Positions 24,803-35,079 of a stretch of 64,000 bases of DNA are shown piece by piece; position 1 is the stretch's first letter; the number at the start of each line of letters is the position of its first letter. The notes beneath the pieces are model-generated. The model made no database searches. It was not told the DNA's origin and was given only the letters and a program-made list of their open reading frames with translations. This DNA is from Botryotinia globosa (lineage: Eukaryota; Ascomycota; Leotiomycetes; Helotiales; Sclerotiniaceae), in assembly GCA_014898425.1 (NCBI GenBank), contig RCSZ01000005.1:1386001-1450000 (forward strand), given 5' to 3'. The translations under genes and the position numbers were made by a program.

Positions 24803-27271
24803 ATGGTTTCCGCCGACCCAGATCTTAAATCACCTATAGGACATGACTTTGGAGATGAGCAGACACAAGCAGAGCTCGAGCTCATGGATGAGCTGCACAA
24901 GTTGGGTGTCTCCAAATATATGAATTTACCTCAAGTATGTCTTTTCTCTTGTGTATGTCACTTTGAGCTTACATTTTCTAGCTAATTGTCGTTGGAGACC
25001 AAAGCTTTGGTAAAAGCTCAGTGCTCCAAGCTGTGACAGAGATTCCTTTTCCAACCGATGATAAGATGTGCACTCGCTTTGCAACCGAGATTGTGCACAA
25101 AAGAACTTTGCCAAGTGACACAGTTTCGGTGACCGTTGAGATCATTCCTGATTCCAATGAAACTCAAGAGCGGAAGGAGTTGTTGTCCTCATGGCGTCCA
25201 TTAGCTTTCGGGCCTACGCTTGATGGGGAAACCATGAATTCTATGTTCAAGCAGGTTCGGCTCGAGACAGATGTTTCTCTCTACAATATAGTTACTTACA
25301 AGTGTATAGGCAGAGTCTGCCATCATTGAAGACCATGCCGATGTCCGGCCTGGTAGAAGACCGAAATACAATAGATTAAGTAGCTCTGTGCTACGCATAA
25401 CTAAACGTGGCCCCGACGAGAAGAATTTTGCGATTGTAGACATACCTGGTCTTGTCCGCGGTGAATACTACCATCATTTACTCATATTTATAGAGCTGAC
25501 AGTGTATAACAGGAGATTCCAAAAACACGGAGTATCAAACAGCCAAAACTCTTGTCCAGCATTACATGCATAACCCAAGAAGCATCATTGTGTACATCCT
25601 GGCCCTCAGAAATTATGTTATTGGTCATTCCACTTACATCATCAAGGGCTGTTATAGATGTGATCGATCTCGAAAGGCAGGAAGTCCTGCATATGCTCGA
25701 CGATATAGAGGATAAAGAGTCTAGGATAGTTGGAGTTATCAACAAGTGTGATACCAAGCAAAAGCAATCACACGACTGGGTCAATTGACCTAATATTCCT
25801 GTAAAATAACTTATTGACAACCTTCGCAAGGTTTTTGGGCCCATCAAGAATGATGACCAATCCCCACGATACCTGAAAGAAGGGTGGTACGGTTTGGGTA
25901 ACAGGGCACCAATCGAAGCCAATAACAGCGATGCAGAAAGAGATGCTATCGAGGATGCCTTCTTTTCAGGCGATGAATGGAATCGATTGAATAAAAAGAG
26001 GCTTGGCAGACATCATCTACGAAGCAATTTGATAAAGATGCGGAATAGACATGTCAAATAGAGTATACCCATTCTTCTATCCGGTATCAAAGCAAAGCTT
26101 GCCCTGTGCAACAATGATATCTCCAAACTAGGGCCACCATGCGATACCAATTTCCAGCAGTTTACTTTGATAAATGGAATTGCAACGAAGTACTCTAGAA
26201 TGGCGGAAAACTCTCTAAATGTCAACTATCGAGGGCTTAACAAGTCTGATATGTTTGCGAGAAAGCTAATTCGAGATGGGCTTGATAAGTTTTGTACTAC
26301 ATTACAGGCAGAGGGTCCAGTGAAACCTTTGTAACTTGTACAGCGGAAGCGAAGCTTATCCCTGCCGACGACGGAATGACATGGTCGGAAAAACTCATGA
26401 AAGGTATTTAGTAATATTAATACGAACAACGAGATCATGAAAATGCTAAAATGAATCTATAGATCCAACCTATGGCTGGATACGACAAGTGATTGAGAGC
26501 TTTCGCGGCACCGAATTTCCTGGTGACCTCAATCCATTAGTAGTAGACTTTTTATGGAAAAAGCAGACCACAGGCTGGAGAGCCATCGCTGAGGACGCTC
26601 TTGCTGAGGCAGAGATCATTTTTGAACGGGTGAATAGGGCATTATTTCAAAGTGATTGCTCAAATGACGATCTTCGAGTCAAATTGCGAGACTGGTTGCA
26701 TGCCGATTTCCAGAAAGCATTAGTCGATGCGGCGAAGGAGCTCGAACGTCTGATTGCAGATGAAATTGAAGGCCATCTTTTTACTTTGCATCCCCATATC
26801 ACCGCACTACGAATGCATAGACAGCAGAACAGGATTAACGAAGTTAGGAGAATATTGGCGAAGGAAAAAGCGTGGATGAAACAAGAACAAGGCGGTGCAC
26901 TGATTCCTAATCTATCAATCTCATCGGATAAGATTGTGGGAACTGAACTGTATCATGATAAGGGACTAGCGGTAGTGTTGAATACTCATGATAGTCTCAA
27001 GGCCTACTATGAGTTGGCTAGATATCGATTCACAGACAATGTTGCAACTCAAGTCATCGAAAGGCACCTGCTTGGTCCGGATGGTCCATTACGTCTTTTT
27101 TCTCCTCAATATGTATCAGAGAAATTATATGGAGAACAAAATGAGGACGTATTAAGCAACTTAGTTGGCGAGTATCCAAACAAGGCCCAAAAGCGACTTG
27201 GCCTCGATTCTGAGAGGCGCAGTCTCGAAGAAAGTATGAAGAGACTTCAAGCTTTCAAAATGCTTCAATGA
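24803..27271 (+). pseudogene. Decayed dynamin-family large GTPase
   Basis: Normal fungal splicing can be followed through the GTPase domain: exons 24803-24934, 24982-25254, 25310-25460 and one from 25513. The P-loop is GDQSFGKSS, close to the family GDQSSGKSS. The switch-II motif is DIPGLVRG. After RSIIV (about 25595) the homology jumps to another frame (VIPLTSSRAV, VINKCDTKQK), which then carries in-frame TGA (25786), TAA (25807), TAG (26059) and TAA (26332). Near 26315 it shifts again to SETFVTCTAEAK, followed by a good intron (donor GTATTT, acceptor CTATAG at 26461) into a long open 3' exon ending at 27271 with the stalk and GED regions. At least two frameshifts and three premature stops rule out a full-length product. 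The three stops in the middle could each arise from Gln or Arg codons by C-to-T change, as in repeat-induced point mutation. Confidence 0.85.
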
Positions 27272-27822
27272 ATCTCTTTTTGGGAATTTTACAAACGAAA
27301 TTTCTATTAGTTTTATAATTTAAGATCACATTTTTACGTACTACTTGTCTCTCTATTTCCTTTCTCATAGTTCCTTGTGCGTCGGAGTCTGGTCATCCAC
27401 GACCACGGCCCGCTTAGGAGAACCACCTGCAGCTCAGCTAAAAATATCTCGGGCCATGAGGTCTAAAACGTGCCGCTCTTCAATTAAATTCCACGCCCGC
27501 CAATGAACTTTACAAACATGACCCTATCGCCCACTCATCAGCCAATACCAAACTTCCTCCAGGGTGACTTCACATCTTAAGAAAAGTAGATCATCTGGAA
27601 GAAACTTCTAGGCCTGTGCGGGATCGTTGGTGGTGTAGTACGATGCTCGGATATTTGTGTTCTTAATGAAAAAGGTGTTGGTACTCTTGAGTATTTAAGA
27701 TAAGATGAAGTCTTTCATATCATACCAAATCATTCCATCGTCAACCTAGCGCATATAACATCCAGTCAAAACGCAGTTTTTACAACTTCTCTGCAATTCC
27801 AATCACCATTTCTACAACCAAC
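27272..27822. other. Intergenic, probable promoter of the repeat protein gene
   Basis: No gene seen. AT-rich elements TATTTAAG (about 27693) and CATATAACA (about 27752) lie 70-130 bp before the next start codon and could serve as TATA-like sites. Confidence 0.5.
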
Positions 27823-29205
27823 ATGGGGCTGACACTTGTTCACCTCGATTCTGATGAACGTTTCTACGACTGTATTAAAGAAAAGGAACTCGTGAATTAT
27901 AATTTGGGAAACTATGAAAGTCCTATGACAATGAGAGTGAAGAAGGAATCAGATCCGAAAGGTGTAGTGAGAAGCATGGATGAATACAAGCATAAAAAAT
28001 ACAAAAATCAGGATTTGCATGTCCTAATTCCTAGAAAAAAAACGCCGAAGCCTGCTGATTCTTTCGGTCATGGTGTAACTGAGCGCACATCTACTAGAAC
28101 TACAAAATTTTCCACTACAGGGCAGACTGTCAACCCGCCTATGAATATTAATTTTTTTGGAAAGCAGACTATCACCTATACTGGAGGAGGAGAACCTGCT
28201 GCAAAGCATGAATCTGGAAGCCATCGGAAGGAACATGAACGGGGGCATCATCGACATCATGGACATCGACGACATCATCGGCGTCGGGGAAGCGACGATT
28301 CTAAAGACAACAGACACGCCTCTCCCAATCGTCGAAGAGATGGACATGGTAGAGAAACATGTAGAGACCTTTCTCGTGATACCATTCGTGGAAAAGAAAG
28401 TGACGATGGCAGATCCGAACGAGGAAAGGGACCTGAGCTCGACTTGCGCAAGAAAACGCACGGCCGTAAAATGCACAATGCAGAGGATAATTCTGACTCT
28501 GAATTTTCTGAGGCAGAAATTCCTAGACCCCCTGAGAAGACATCCTCTGAAAGAAGCTCTTTCAAGGGACGTAGATCGACACATAGCTCTAGACAGGGAG
28601 CAGCTTTAGAAGATCTTCCAGAAATAGATGCAATTTCTCTCACACCTTCTCAAAAAGCACCTTCCCAAAAAGCACCCACTGAGCGGGCGCTTTCTAATAG
28701 AAGCTCTTTAACGAGACATAGTTCCAAACAAAGCTCTAGACAGGGAGCTTCTTTAGAAGATCTTCCAGAAACAGATGCAACTTCTCAAGCACCTTCTCAA
28801 AAAGGAGTCGCTGAGCGGGCGCTTTCTGAAAGAAGCTCCTTGATGGGACATAGTTCCAGACAAAGCTTTAGGCAGGGGGCAGCTTTGACAGGTCTTCCAG
28901 AGACAGATGCAATTTCTCTCTCACCTTCTGGAGAAGCATACACTGAGGGCAGACGTTCTTCAAGAGCCCCATCTACAGCGGGGCAATCTAGATTATCCCA
29001 AAACAATGATCCCTTAATTCCTACCTCGTATAAATTAACAGAAGAAAATATGAATCTTTTAGGTGGGGGGGCTTCTCAGAATGGTCGTAATTCGGCCTCA
29101 CGCCAACGTTCTGGACCCAGATCTCAAGGGGATTATGAGGCAAATCGTGCGAGACGACGTTCGGAAAGGGCAAGTAGTGGCCTATCCAGAAAAATTGAAT
29201 CGTAG
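27823..29205 (+). CDS. Disordered His/Arg/Ser-rich protein with three internal repeats
   Basis: A single uninterrupted exon of 460 residues from a clear ATG after a CAACC leader. The first 90 residues (MGLTLVHLDSDERFYDCIK) look structured. Then comes a His/Arg-rich block (about 130-170, RGHHRHHGHRRHHRRRG) and an acidic/basic mixed region. Three degenerate repeats follow (about 243-370), each of the form SERSSL..HSS.RQGA.LEDLPE.DA.S..PSQK. The tail is Ser/Arg-rich. I do not recognise a family. The His/Arg block and RS-like repeats suggest nucleic-acid or nuclear association, but that is only composition. It sits 550 bp after the dynamin pseudogene on the same strand. Its frame is intact while the neighbour is broken, so it is probably under selection. 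Confidence 0.8.
   Translation: MGLTLVHLDSDERFYDCIKEKELVNYNLGNYESPMTMRVKKESDPKGVVRSMDEYKHKKYKNQDLHVLIPRKKTPKPADSFGHGVTERTSTRTTKFSTTGQTVNPPMNINFFGKQTITYTGGGEPAAKHESGSHRKEHERGHHRHHGHRRHHRRRGSDDSKDNRHASPNRRRDGHGRETCRDLSRDTIRGKESDDGRSERGKGPELDLRKKTHGRKMHNAEDNSDSEFSEAEIPRPPEKTSSERSSFKGRRSTHSSRQGAALEDLPEIDAISLTPSQKAPSQKAPTERALSNRSSLTRHSSKQSSRQGASLEDLPETDATSQAPSQKGVAERALSERSSLMGHSSRQSFRQGAALTGLPETDAISLSPSGEAYTEGRRSSRAPSTAGQSRLSQNNDPLIPTSYKLTEENMNLLGGGASQNGRNSASRQRSGPRSQGDYEANRARRRSERASSGLSRKIES
28549..28935 (+). repeat. Three tandem coding repeats in the disordered protein gene
   Basis: Degenerate copies at about 28549-28656, 28696-28802 and 28828-28930. Each carries AGAAGCTC near the start, the CATAG(C/T)TC core, AGACAGGGAG-like sequence and (A)CTTCCAGA. 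Spacers differ in length in multiples of three, so the frame is kept. Confidence 0.8.
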
Positions 29206-29672
29206 TCTATCTGCGTTTTACTTGTTTGTTTAGGTTAACTGGCGTTGGAGTTTGGAAAATGCATATGGATTTCACACAACAGCTTCGAAAACATATTAGA
29301 ATACATGGTTTTGTTTGTTTGTGTCGGTTCCAAAAAACAAAATCATGAAGAATCCATTTACCATCTAATTCACTCCATTACACTCGTGGTAGTAGTAATT
29401 CAGTATATAGCGAGGCATAATCTCCCTCTAAATTGCGTGATTTCCAGGTGAAAAGATGTATTGCAGAGGATATATATTAGGATTTATAAGCTAGATCCCT
29501 TATTGGTTCCCCACGCTCGGCAACCTTATGAGATCCACCCCCACCTGTCCCCTCCTTACGATTTCATCGTTCATGTTGTGAACAAACAATCAAACAAACA
29601 GGAAAGAAAATACACACACATTACTGCAAAATAACACAGAAATCTTAGGGTATCTCACTACGTAGATTCACA
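29206..29672. other. Intergenic, no gene seen
   Basis: 3' flank of the repeat-protein gene and 5' flank of the glyoxalase-like gene. Short open frames only. Confidence 0.6.
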
Positions 29673-30321
29673 ATGTTGATCACAGGAATCGCTCACGTAA
29701 ATCTTACGGTGCTACCCGGCACTCTTCACCTGGCCAAGAAGTTCTACGACGAAGTGTTGGGATTCACTTCGGTTCCAGTACCGGTCTTGCAGAAAGATCA
29801 TCTTGCCTGGTATGGCCGGCCTTCCTCTTCCTCACTGTCCCCAGCTGTATTCTACGATCCTATCCATCAATTCCAACCCCCATCTCTGTTCATGGAATTA
29901 TACTAACCGATCCCCCAAGGTTTGACATTACTCCCCAAGGCCAACAGATTCACATCTCTGATTCTGCATCTCCTTCGGAGCCAAAGTCCTCGCGTCATCC
30001 ATGTTTCAAAGTCACGAGTCCAGAGGCTTTGATAGAATTGCAGAAGAGAATCTGGACGTTTTACGAGAGTGAGGAGGCTGGAGAGGCGAGACCGAGAGAG
30101 GCTGATAAGCCTGGTGAGGTTGATAGTGGTGAGTATTTCACGTGGTTCTTCTTGTGAAGCAAAGTGGGATTTTGCGAGATAGGTCGGAGAAAGTGCGAGG
30201 GGAGAATGAATGTATGAATCACCCATATTGACCGACCTATTCAGGAGCGAAAGGAGTGGAATATCCTGTCAGATTCTTTGCTAGAGATTTTGCGGGAAAT
30301 AGGCTGGAATTTAGTTCGTAG
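29673..30321 (+). CDS. VOC-superfamily (glyoxalase/bleomycin-resistance/dioxygenase fold) protein
   Basis: Three exons: 29673-29809, 29920-30128 and 30245-30321, giving 140 residues. Introns have donors GTATGG and GTGAGT; the first acceptor follows a perfect CTAAC branch. The protein begins ITGIAHVNLTV, with the His of the first metal-binding strand. It continues with AKKFYDEVLGFTSVPVP, typical of the first beta-alpha-beta unit, then QQIHISDSA, and ends DFAGNRLEFSS, whose Glu is in the usual last metal-ligand position. It is one VOC domain, so it probably acts as a dimer. The substrate cannot be told. A Glu/Ala-rich insert (about 98-117) sits before the last strand. Confidence 0.88.
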
Positions 30322-31197
30322 TACAATTGGCTATTGTAAGTGTCCCCTTTTCGTCCATCTATCGATCACTTCCAATTATATCGATACTCGTCACAGGCGA
30401 TTCTGTAAACCTTCTCTTTTATTGTCGGTCTAAAACATAGCATATATTGTTTTTAGAACGAATCATCCGGGTCCCCATTCGTATCCATTTCATCTATGTT
30501 CCCTGGTATGCTCACGAAAATTGCGATCTTTCACATCGACTATTTCTCTTTCATCGGGAGCCCTCAGCTGATATTCATTAGCTCAAGCCCTAACCATACG
30601 GATGTTAGGCATGATGTCGGTTTACGACCATAAACTTTCGGATCTCCTTACCAATTCTATTACGAGAATGAAAGACACAAGCGCTGGCGCTTAATTCTAG
30701 AGATGACGGAACCAAGAATTGGCACTGTACTGCAATGCGGTCGGGCCGGTCTGTATTTTTCGTTAGCCGCGGTGTAAGTTTTACCACCGTCTTTGCGGCC
30801 CGAGTTCTTCCAATTCGGGATAGGCTACCAATTCAATAGGACCTATATGAGGCCGAATAACTGTCCGTGGCAGTGTTTTTGTGACGTTCTTGGTGTGTTA
30901 GGTTGATATATGGAAGGAGTGAACAAACCAACTGCCAAGTGTGGTATGGCATATTTCTCCTGTTTTTAATCAAGTATGTGAACAGATGTTTCTGTACTTT
31001 TTTGTTTATCTACTCACTTATTTGTTCTTGTTCGTCTTTGTAGTGGTATCCAGCTCTTGTCTTTCATTCATACTGCATTCATTCCACCAAGATCACATTT
31101 CAAATTTCCCAACTACAGTCATTGTATTTACAGCAACCATCCTTAAACCTGCCACATAAGCACTCATTTTATTACCATCACCTCTATTTCCAAAGCC
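30322..31197. other. Intergenic, no gene seen
   Basis: No coding signal. A T-rich tract near 30985-31060 precedes the small gene at 31198. Confidence 0.6.
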
Positions 31198-31503
31198 ATG
31201 CCTTCACTTCCACCCCGTCGTCTTCAAAACCGCTCTCCCTCTCCCCCCTCTTCCCTCAAACCACGTTTAGATCTCGCACGCATCGATTATCCCTCTTCTC
31301 CCGATGTACCATTCACACCAAAAGAAAAAGAAGATTTTGAAAAAATGTACAAGAATTTACCCGAAGATAGCAAGAAGAAGTTGGACAAACTACAAAAGGA
31401 GCATGGCTTAACGCAGAATCAATTGATCTTGGCTGGGTTGAACAAGTGGGCGCCGGGATATGTGGGGATGTTTAAGATGGCGATGTTTTTTGGAATTGTC
31501 TAG
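31198..31503 (+). CDS. Small hypothetical protein, 101 residues
   Basis: A single exon from ATG after CAAAGCC. The N-terminal 35 residues are Pro/Ser/Arg-rich. Then comes a charged helical stretch (TPKEKEDFEKMYKNLPEDSK, about 40-59; KKLDKLQKEHGLTQNQ) and a short hydrophobic C-terminus (GYVGMFKMAMFFGIV). The basic N-terminus could be a mitochondrial presequence. No family is recognised. Codon-like composition and a sharp end before non-coding DNA support a real gene; a missed 3' exon is possible. Confidence 0.6.
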   Translation: MPSLPPRRLQNRSPSPPSSLKPRLDLARIDYPSSPDVPFTPKEKEDFEKMYKNLPEDSKKKLDKLQKEHGLTQNQLILAGLNKWAPGYVGMFKMAMFFGIV

Positions 31504-32411
31504 GTTTTGTTGGTGTGTGCGTGTTTATGTGGTGAAATTGAGGCATGGGGGGAAAGAGTGGTTGATGGATGGTCTCAAACGGTTTCAACTGTGTTGACTG
31601 GAGGAAGTTGGAAGGAAACATACATACAAGAGCAGAGATTTCAATTAGTCTTATTCTTGTCTTATCCCGAATATCCGTGGTATCTTTTGAATGACAGTAA
31701 AAGTGATATGATTGAGGCGGATATCTGTATCCTGAATACATAAATAGGCGAGAGAGAATAGAAACTCTCAACACACAAAAAGAATCACAAAATATAGATA
31801 CAAACGACCCAAGGATACTGTGATCGCGTGATTACATCCAACCTGGACACTGAAATCTGCAAAAGACACCTCGATGTGAGAAGAAATGACATAAAAATAT
31901 GAATACCATCTTAACCAACCTAATCCACATCTAACCATAGGCCAACACAATCGGCTCATCTTCAGAGAACAGTGAAGATTACAGGCAGATATACCCCGTA
32001 TCAGCCAGTCTCAACTTTCGAGCATTAGACGAATATGGCTAGCTAATCTCACCAAAGAGTGCCGACAGAAATACAATGTATTCTTTCAAGATCGGAGACT
32101 TAACAAGGAAACCAAAAACCAACATTTGTGAGAGGATTGTTACCTACCAAAAGCTAACTGGCAAAAATCGCTAATTTTGGCGATATGATACTCGTAGTGG
32201 TAGAGCAACGGCTAGCTATCATAATTCTGATACATCCCTAGTTGATGCGCAAACCAATCTCATAGCTCCCACTTGAAGATTCATAAACCGGAAGCTCACG
32301 CTCGAGTTCTATAATAACAATTATTCCACCCCAACAATAATTCCACCCATAAACCGCAAACCATATAATTTCAGTACCACAAATCGCACCTTCCTCTGTT
32401 AGATACACTGC
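31504..32411. other. Convergent 3' intergenic region
   Basis: Between the small protein gene (+) and the P450 gene (-). No coding region is seen. Confidence 0.6.
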
Positions 32412-34399
32412 CTACTTCCACAACTTCTCCACTTCCTCTTCACTCAACCTTCGAATATGAACCTTACTAGCCATATCTGGAATATTATTCCATCCAAACG
32501 ACCAATCCTTCAACCTATCTATTTCCTTCCAATCGTAGTTCATGAGGAACTCAATCAACATGATTTTCTCAATCGTGAGAGCTACGTAGCGACCTGGACA
32601 GGCGTGTCGACCTGGCATCGGTTAGCATTGTTCGGATCAGAAGAAACATTCCAACACACCATATCCGAAACTCATAAACCTTTCACTAGGATTCGAACCC
32701 GCTATCGCCTCATCCCTAGTTCTGAATCCCTTGAACACATCCGCATCTTCATAGTGTTCAGCATCTTGATGGATAGCCCATGCCAATCCCTCAATCCTCT
32801 CTCCATATGGAATATGAATAACCTTTTCGCCATCTTCCACTTTGCTAATGAAATCCAGTCCTTCTTTTTTCGCTACCTTTCGGCTACCCAATGTATATCC
32901 TAACGGATGCAATCTCTGACTCTCCCTCATAAAAGCATCCAGACTTTTCAACTCCCCAATGCTTTCTCTATTCCACACTCCCCCAAACTTCTTCGATACA
33001 TCTCTAATCTCCCTCCTCATAGGCTCCACATAAAGTTCCTTCTGATGCCCAATAACATCATAAAGGATATGCGTAAAAGTAAGCGTCGTCGTATCCACCG
33101 TCGCAAAAAAGAACCTACAAATCCGATTATTAACCCCCCACAGCAATTCCTCCTCCCCCTTCCCCTCAAAAACCTTCTTCCCCCTCACATCCTCCACCAA
33201 CATCGGTAAAATAGCCCCCCTCTCAAAATCCTCCCCGGTCACATCCCCACTAACCAAGCCCCTCACATCCTCCGTCACCATCTTCTCAATAACCGCCACC
33301 TGCTTCGTCGTCTTCATCCACGGCGCCACAAGCCCGTGACTCCACCTCGGCAAGCGTCTCAACAACATCCCGGAGAAGAAAATTCCCCGCGCAAACGTCG
33401 CCACATTCTCAACCCACACCGCATCGCTCGAATACTTCTCGCCACACAGTATGCGCGATACGATCTTCGCCAGCGAAACATTCACATGCTGGAACAAACA
33501 CGTGTGGGTCCATCCATCCCCATCCATCTCACTCGCGTCTTCCGGCGCAAAATTCTCTCGAAACGCAGTCGTGGTTTCCGCAAGGAGGAGCGGGATCATC
33601 TCGGGGATCGAACGGGTGAGTTTGGAGATGACGAACGTCATCATGTCTTCGCTTTCGGGGGAGATGAAGGGTCGCAGTAGGAGAAACTATTTGGGTGGGT
33701 TAGTCTGACATTCTTTCTCGCATATTCCTTCACCAGATTCGAGGGTTGCAGATATCGAATTGAGTGGAATCGCATCAGATCAGATCAGATCAGATAAAAA
33801 TATAAAGATATCAAAGAAGAATGAATAAACATACATCTTCATTCGCCTCATACGGATCCAAATCCCCCGTCCCCATCTTCCCCGCCTGCGCAAAGACAGA
33901 AGTAGGTAATGCCCACTGAGGACCCAGCATTCCATTCATACGAAACGCCTTTCCATTTTTCGAGTACTATTTTGTGTCACCCATTAGCTTGTATTCAACC
34001 ATTCATTCATTCATCTTTTTCTTCCCTCTGAAAAAAAAAGAAGAAAAAAAAACATAAAATAAAATAAAACCCCAACAAGAAAAAAACATCACACTCATTC
34101 ACTTCATTCACAACCCAAATAATCCCCGAATCCTAACGAACATAACCAAAAGCAAAAGCAAAAGCAAAAACAAAGACAAAACAACAACAACATACCTTCT
34201 GATACGCACCAACCAACAATTCCTTCCCCGACAACCCCCTACACGTCACAATTTCCCACCACGAATTCGCGATCAACGGCGCATCTGCACTGTAGCGGCG
34301 CGAGCGCAAATACGTCGTCAATTGGGTCGATAAAATCCAAGTGATGAACACTACCAGCAGCGATGAATACAGAGAGGGTTCCATGGTGAGAGTGTGCAT
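32412..34399 (-). CDS. Cytochrome P450 monooxygenase
   Basis: Four exons: 34399-34196, 33966-33835, 33686-32660 and 32611-32412, giving 520 residues. An in-frame ATG at 34384 could also start it (515 residues). An N-terminal membrane anchor (SLLVVFITWIL) targets the ER. The I-helix is ATVDTTTLTF (about 305), the K-helix ExxR is ESQR (about 364), and the heme loop is FGYGRHACPG with the ligand Cys near 459. The last intron lies inside this loop (donor GTGTGT, branch GCTAACC, acceptor GCCAG), and splicing is needed to make it. The pattern ESQRLHPLG and the heme loop recall the CYP68/ent-kaurene-oxidase-like group, which often works in secondary metabolism, but no cluster partners are nearby. 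Substrate unknown. Confidence 0.93.
33776..33795. repeat. (CAGAT)x4 repeat in P450 intron 2
   Basis: Four perfect tandem pentamers within the intron 33687-33834. Confidence 0.9.
34145..34190. repeat. (AAAAGC)n / CAA-rich tract in P450 intron 1
   Basis: Four AAAGCA-type hexamers run into CAA triplets. The tract lies just after the donor site of intron 1 in the gene's orientation. Confidence 0.85.
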
Positions 34400-35079
34400 G
34401 CAACTGGAATATGTATGTGCCTAGGTAGGTAGAAAACGATTTACAAAAGAAACGGAGGAGGGGAGAGCGGCAATACTTCAATGTTAGAAACCATCGATGA
34501 TTCAAGAATCCAAGGGGAAGCAAGCATTTACTGGTTAGTAAACGTATCATGTATGGCTGAGGCTCAGATACTCCGCATTAGCCTGACGAACCGCTGGGTC
34601 TAGTGATTTCCCCCCGAGTATCCGTGTACTACATATCACAATGATTTTCGCAGGCAATCCGCAGGCGCAGGTATTCCCGAGCTGCAAGATAGCAAGTGTC
34701 ACATCGCTTAGAGCTTCGGTTCCAGATGCGGATAAATTTTTCAAAGCAACTCGGAGAGATCCACAATTAATATGGAGATAATCAAGAATCCAATTGATAA
34801 TGCCTTAGCTTTTATAACCCTAAAAGATAAAGTTTGCAATAACTCGCCCATATATACCCGCTATCTCATCCCATCTCCATAAGAAAGTGTACAAGCGATA
34901 TCATGACATTTTCCCCTGATCTCTGCAACCGACCTCTCTTTAACCGACCCATTATCGTACCCGAAGAACGCCATTTGCAGTATCTAAAACCTGCAAACCA
35001 ATCCATTGATACAGCCAGCCGTACACCAATCCCATCCTCGTCCCAACATTCGCCAATGAATCCACATTTGAGTTATAAT
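34400..35079. other. P450 promoter region and PKA 3' flank
   Basis: No gene seen. On the minus strand a TTATAAAAG element lies near 34808-34816, about 410 bp before the P450 start. A CCTAGGTAGGTAG motif is at 34420-34432, directly upstream of the start codon. Confidence 0.5.

Noticed and set aside
28024..28643. Antisense frames of 122-186 codons
   Set aside because: Shadows of the repeat-rich gene on the plus strand; codon bias of the repeats keeps other frames open.
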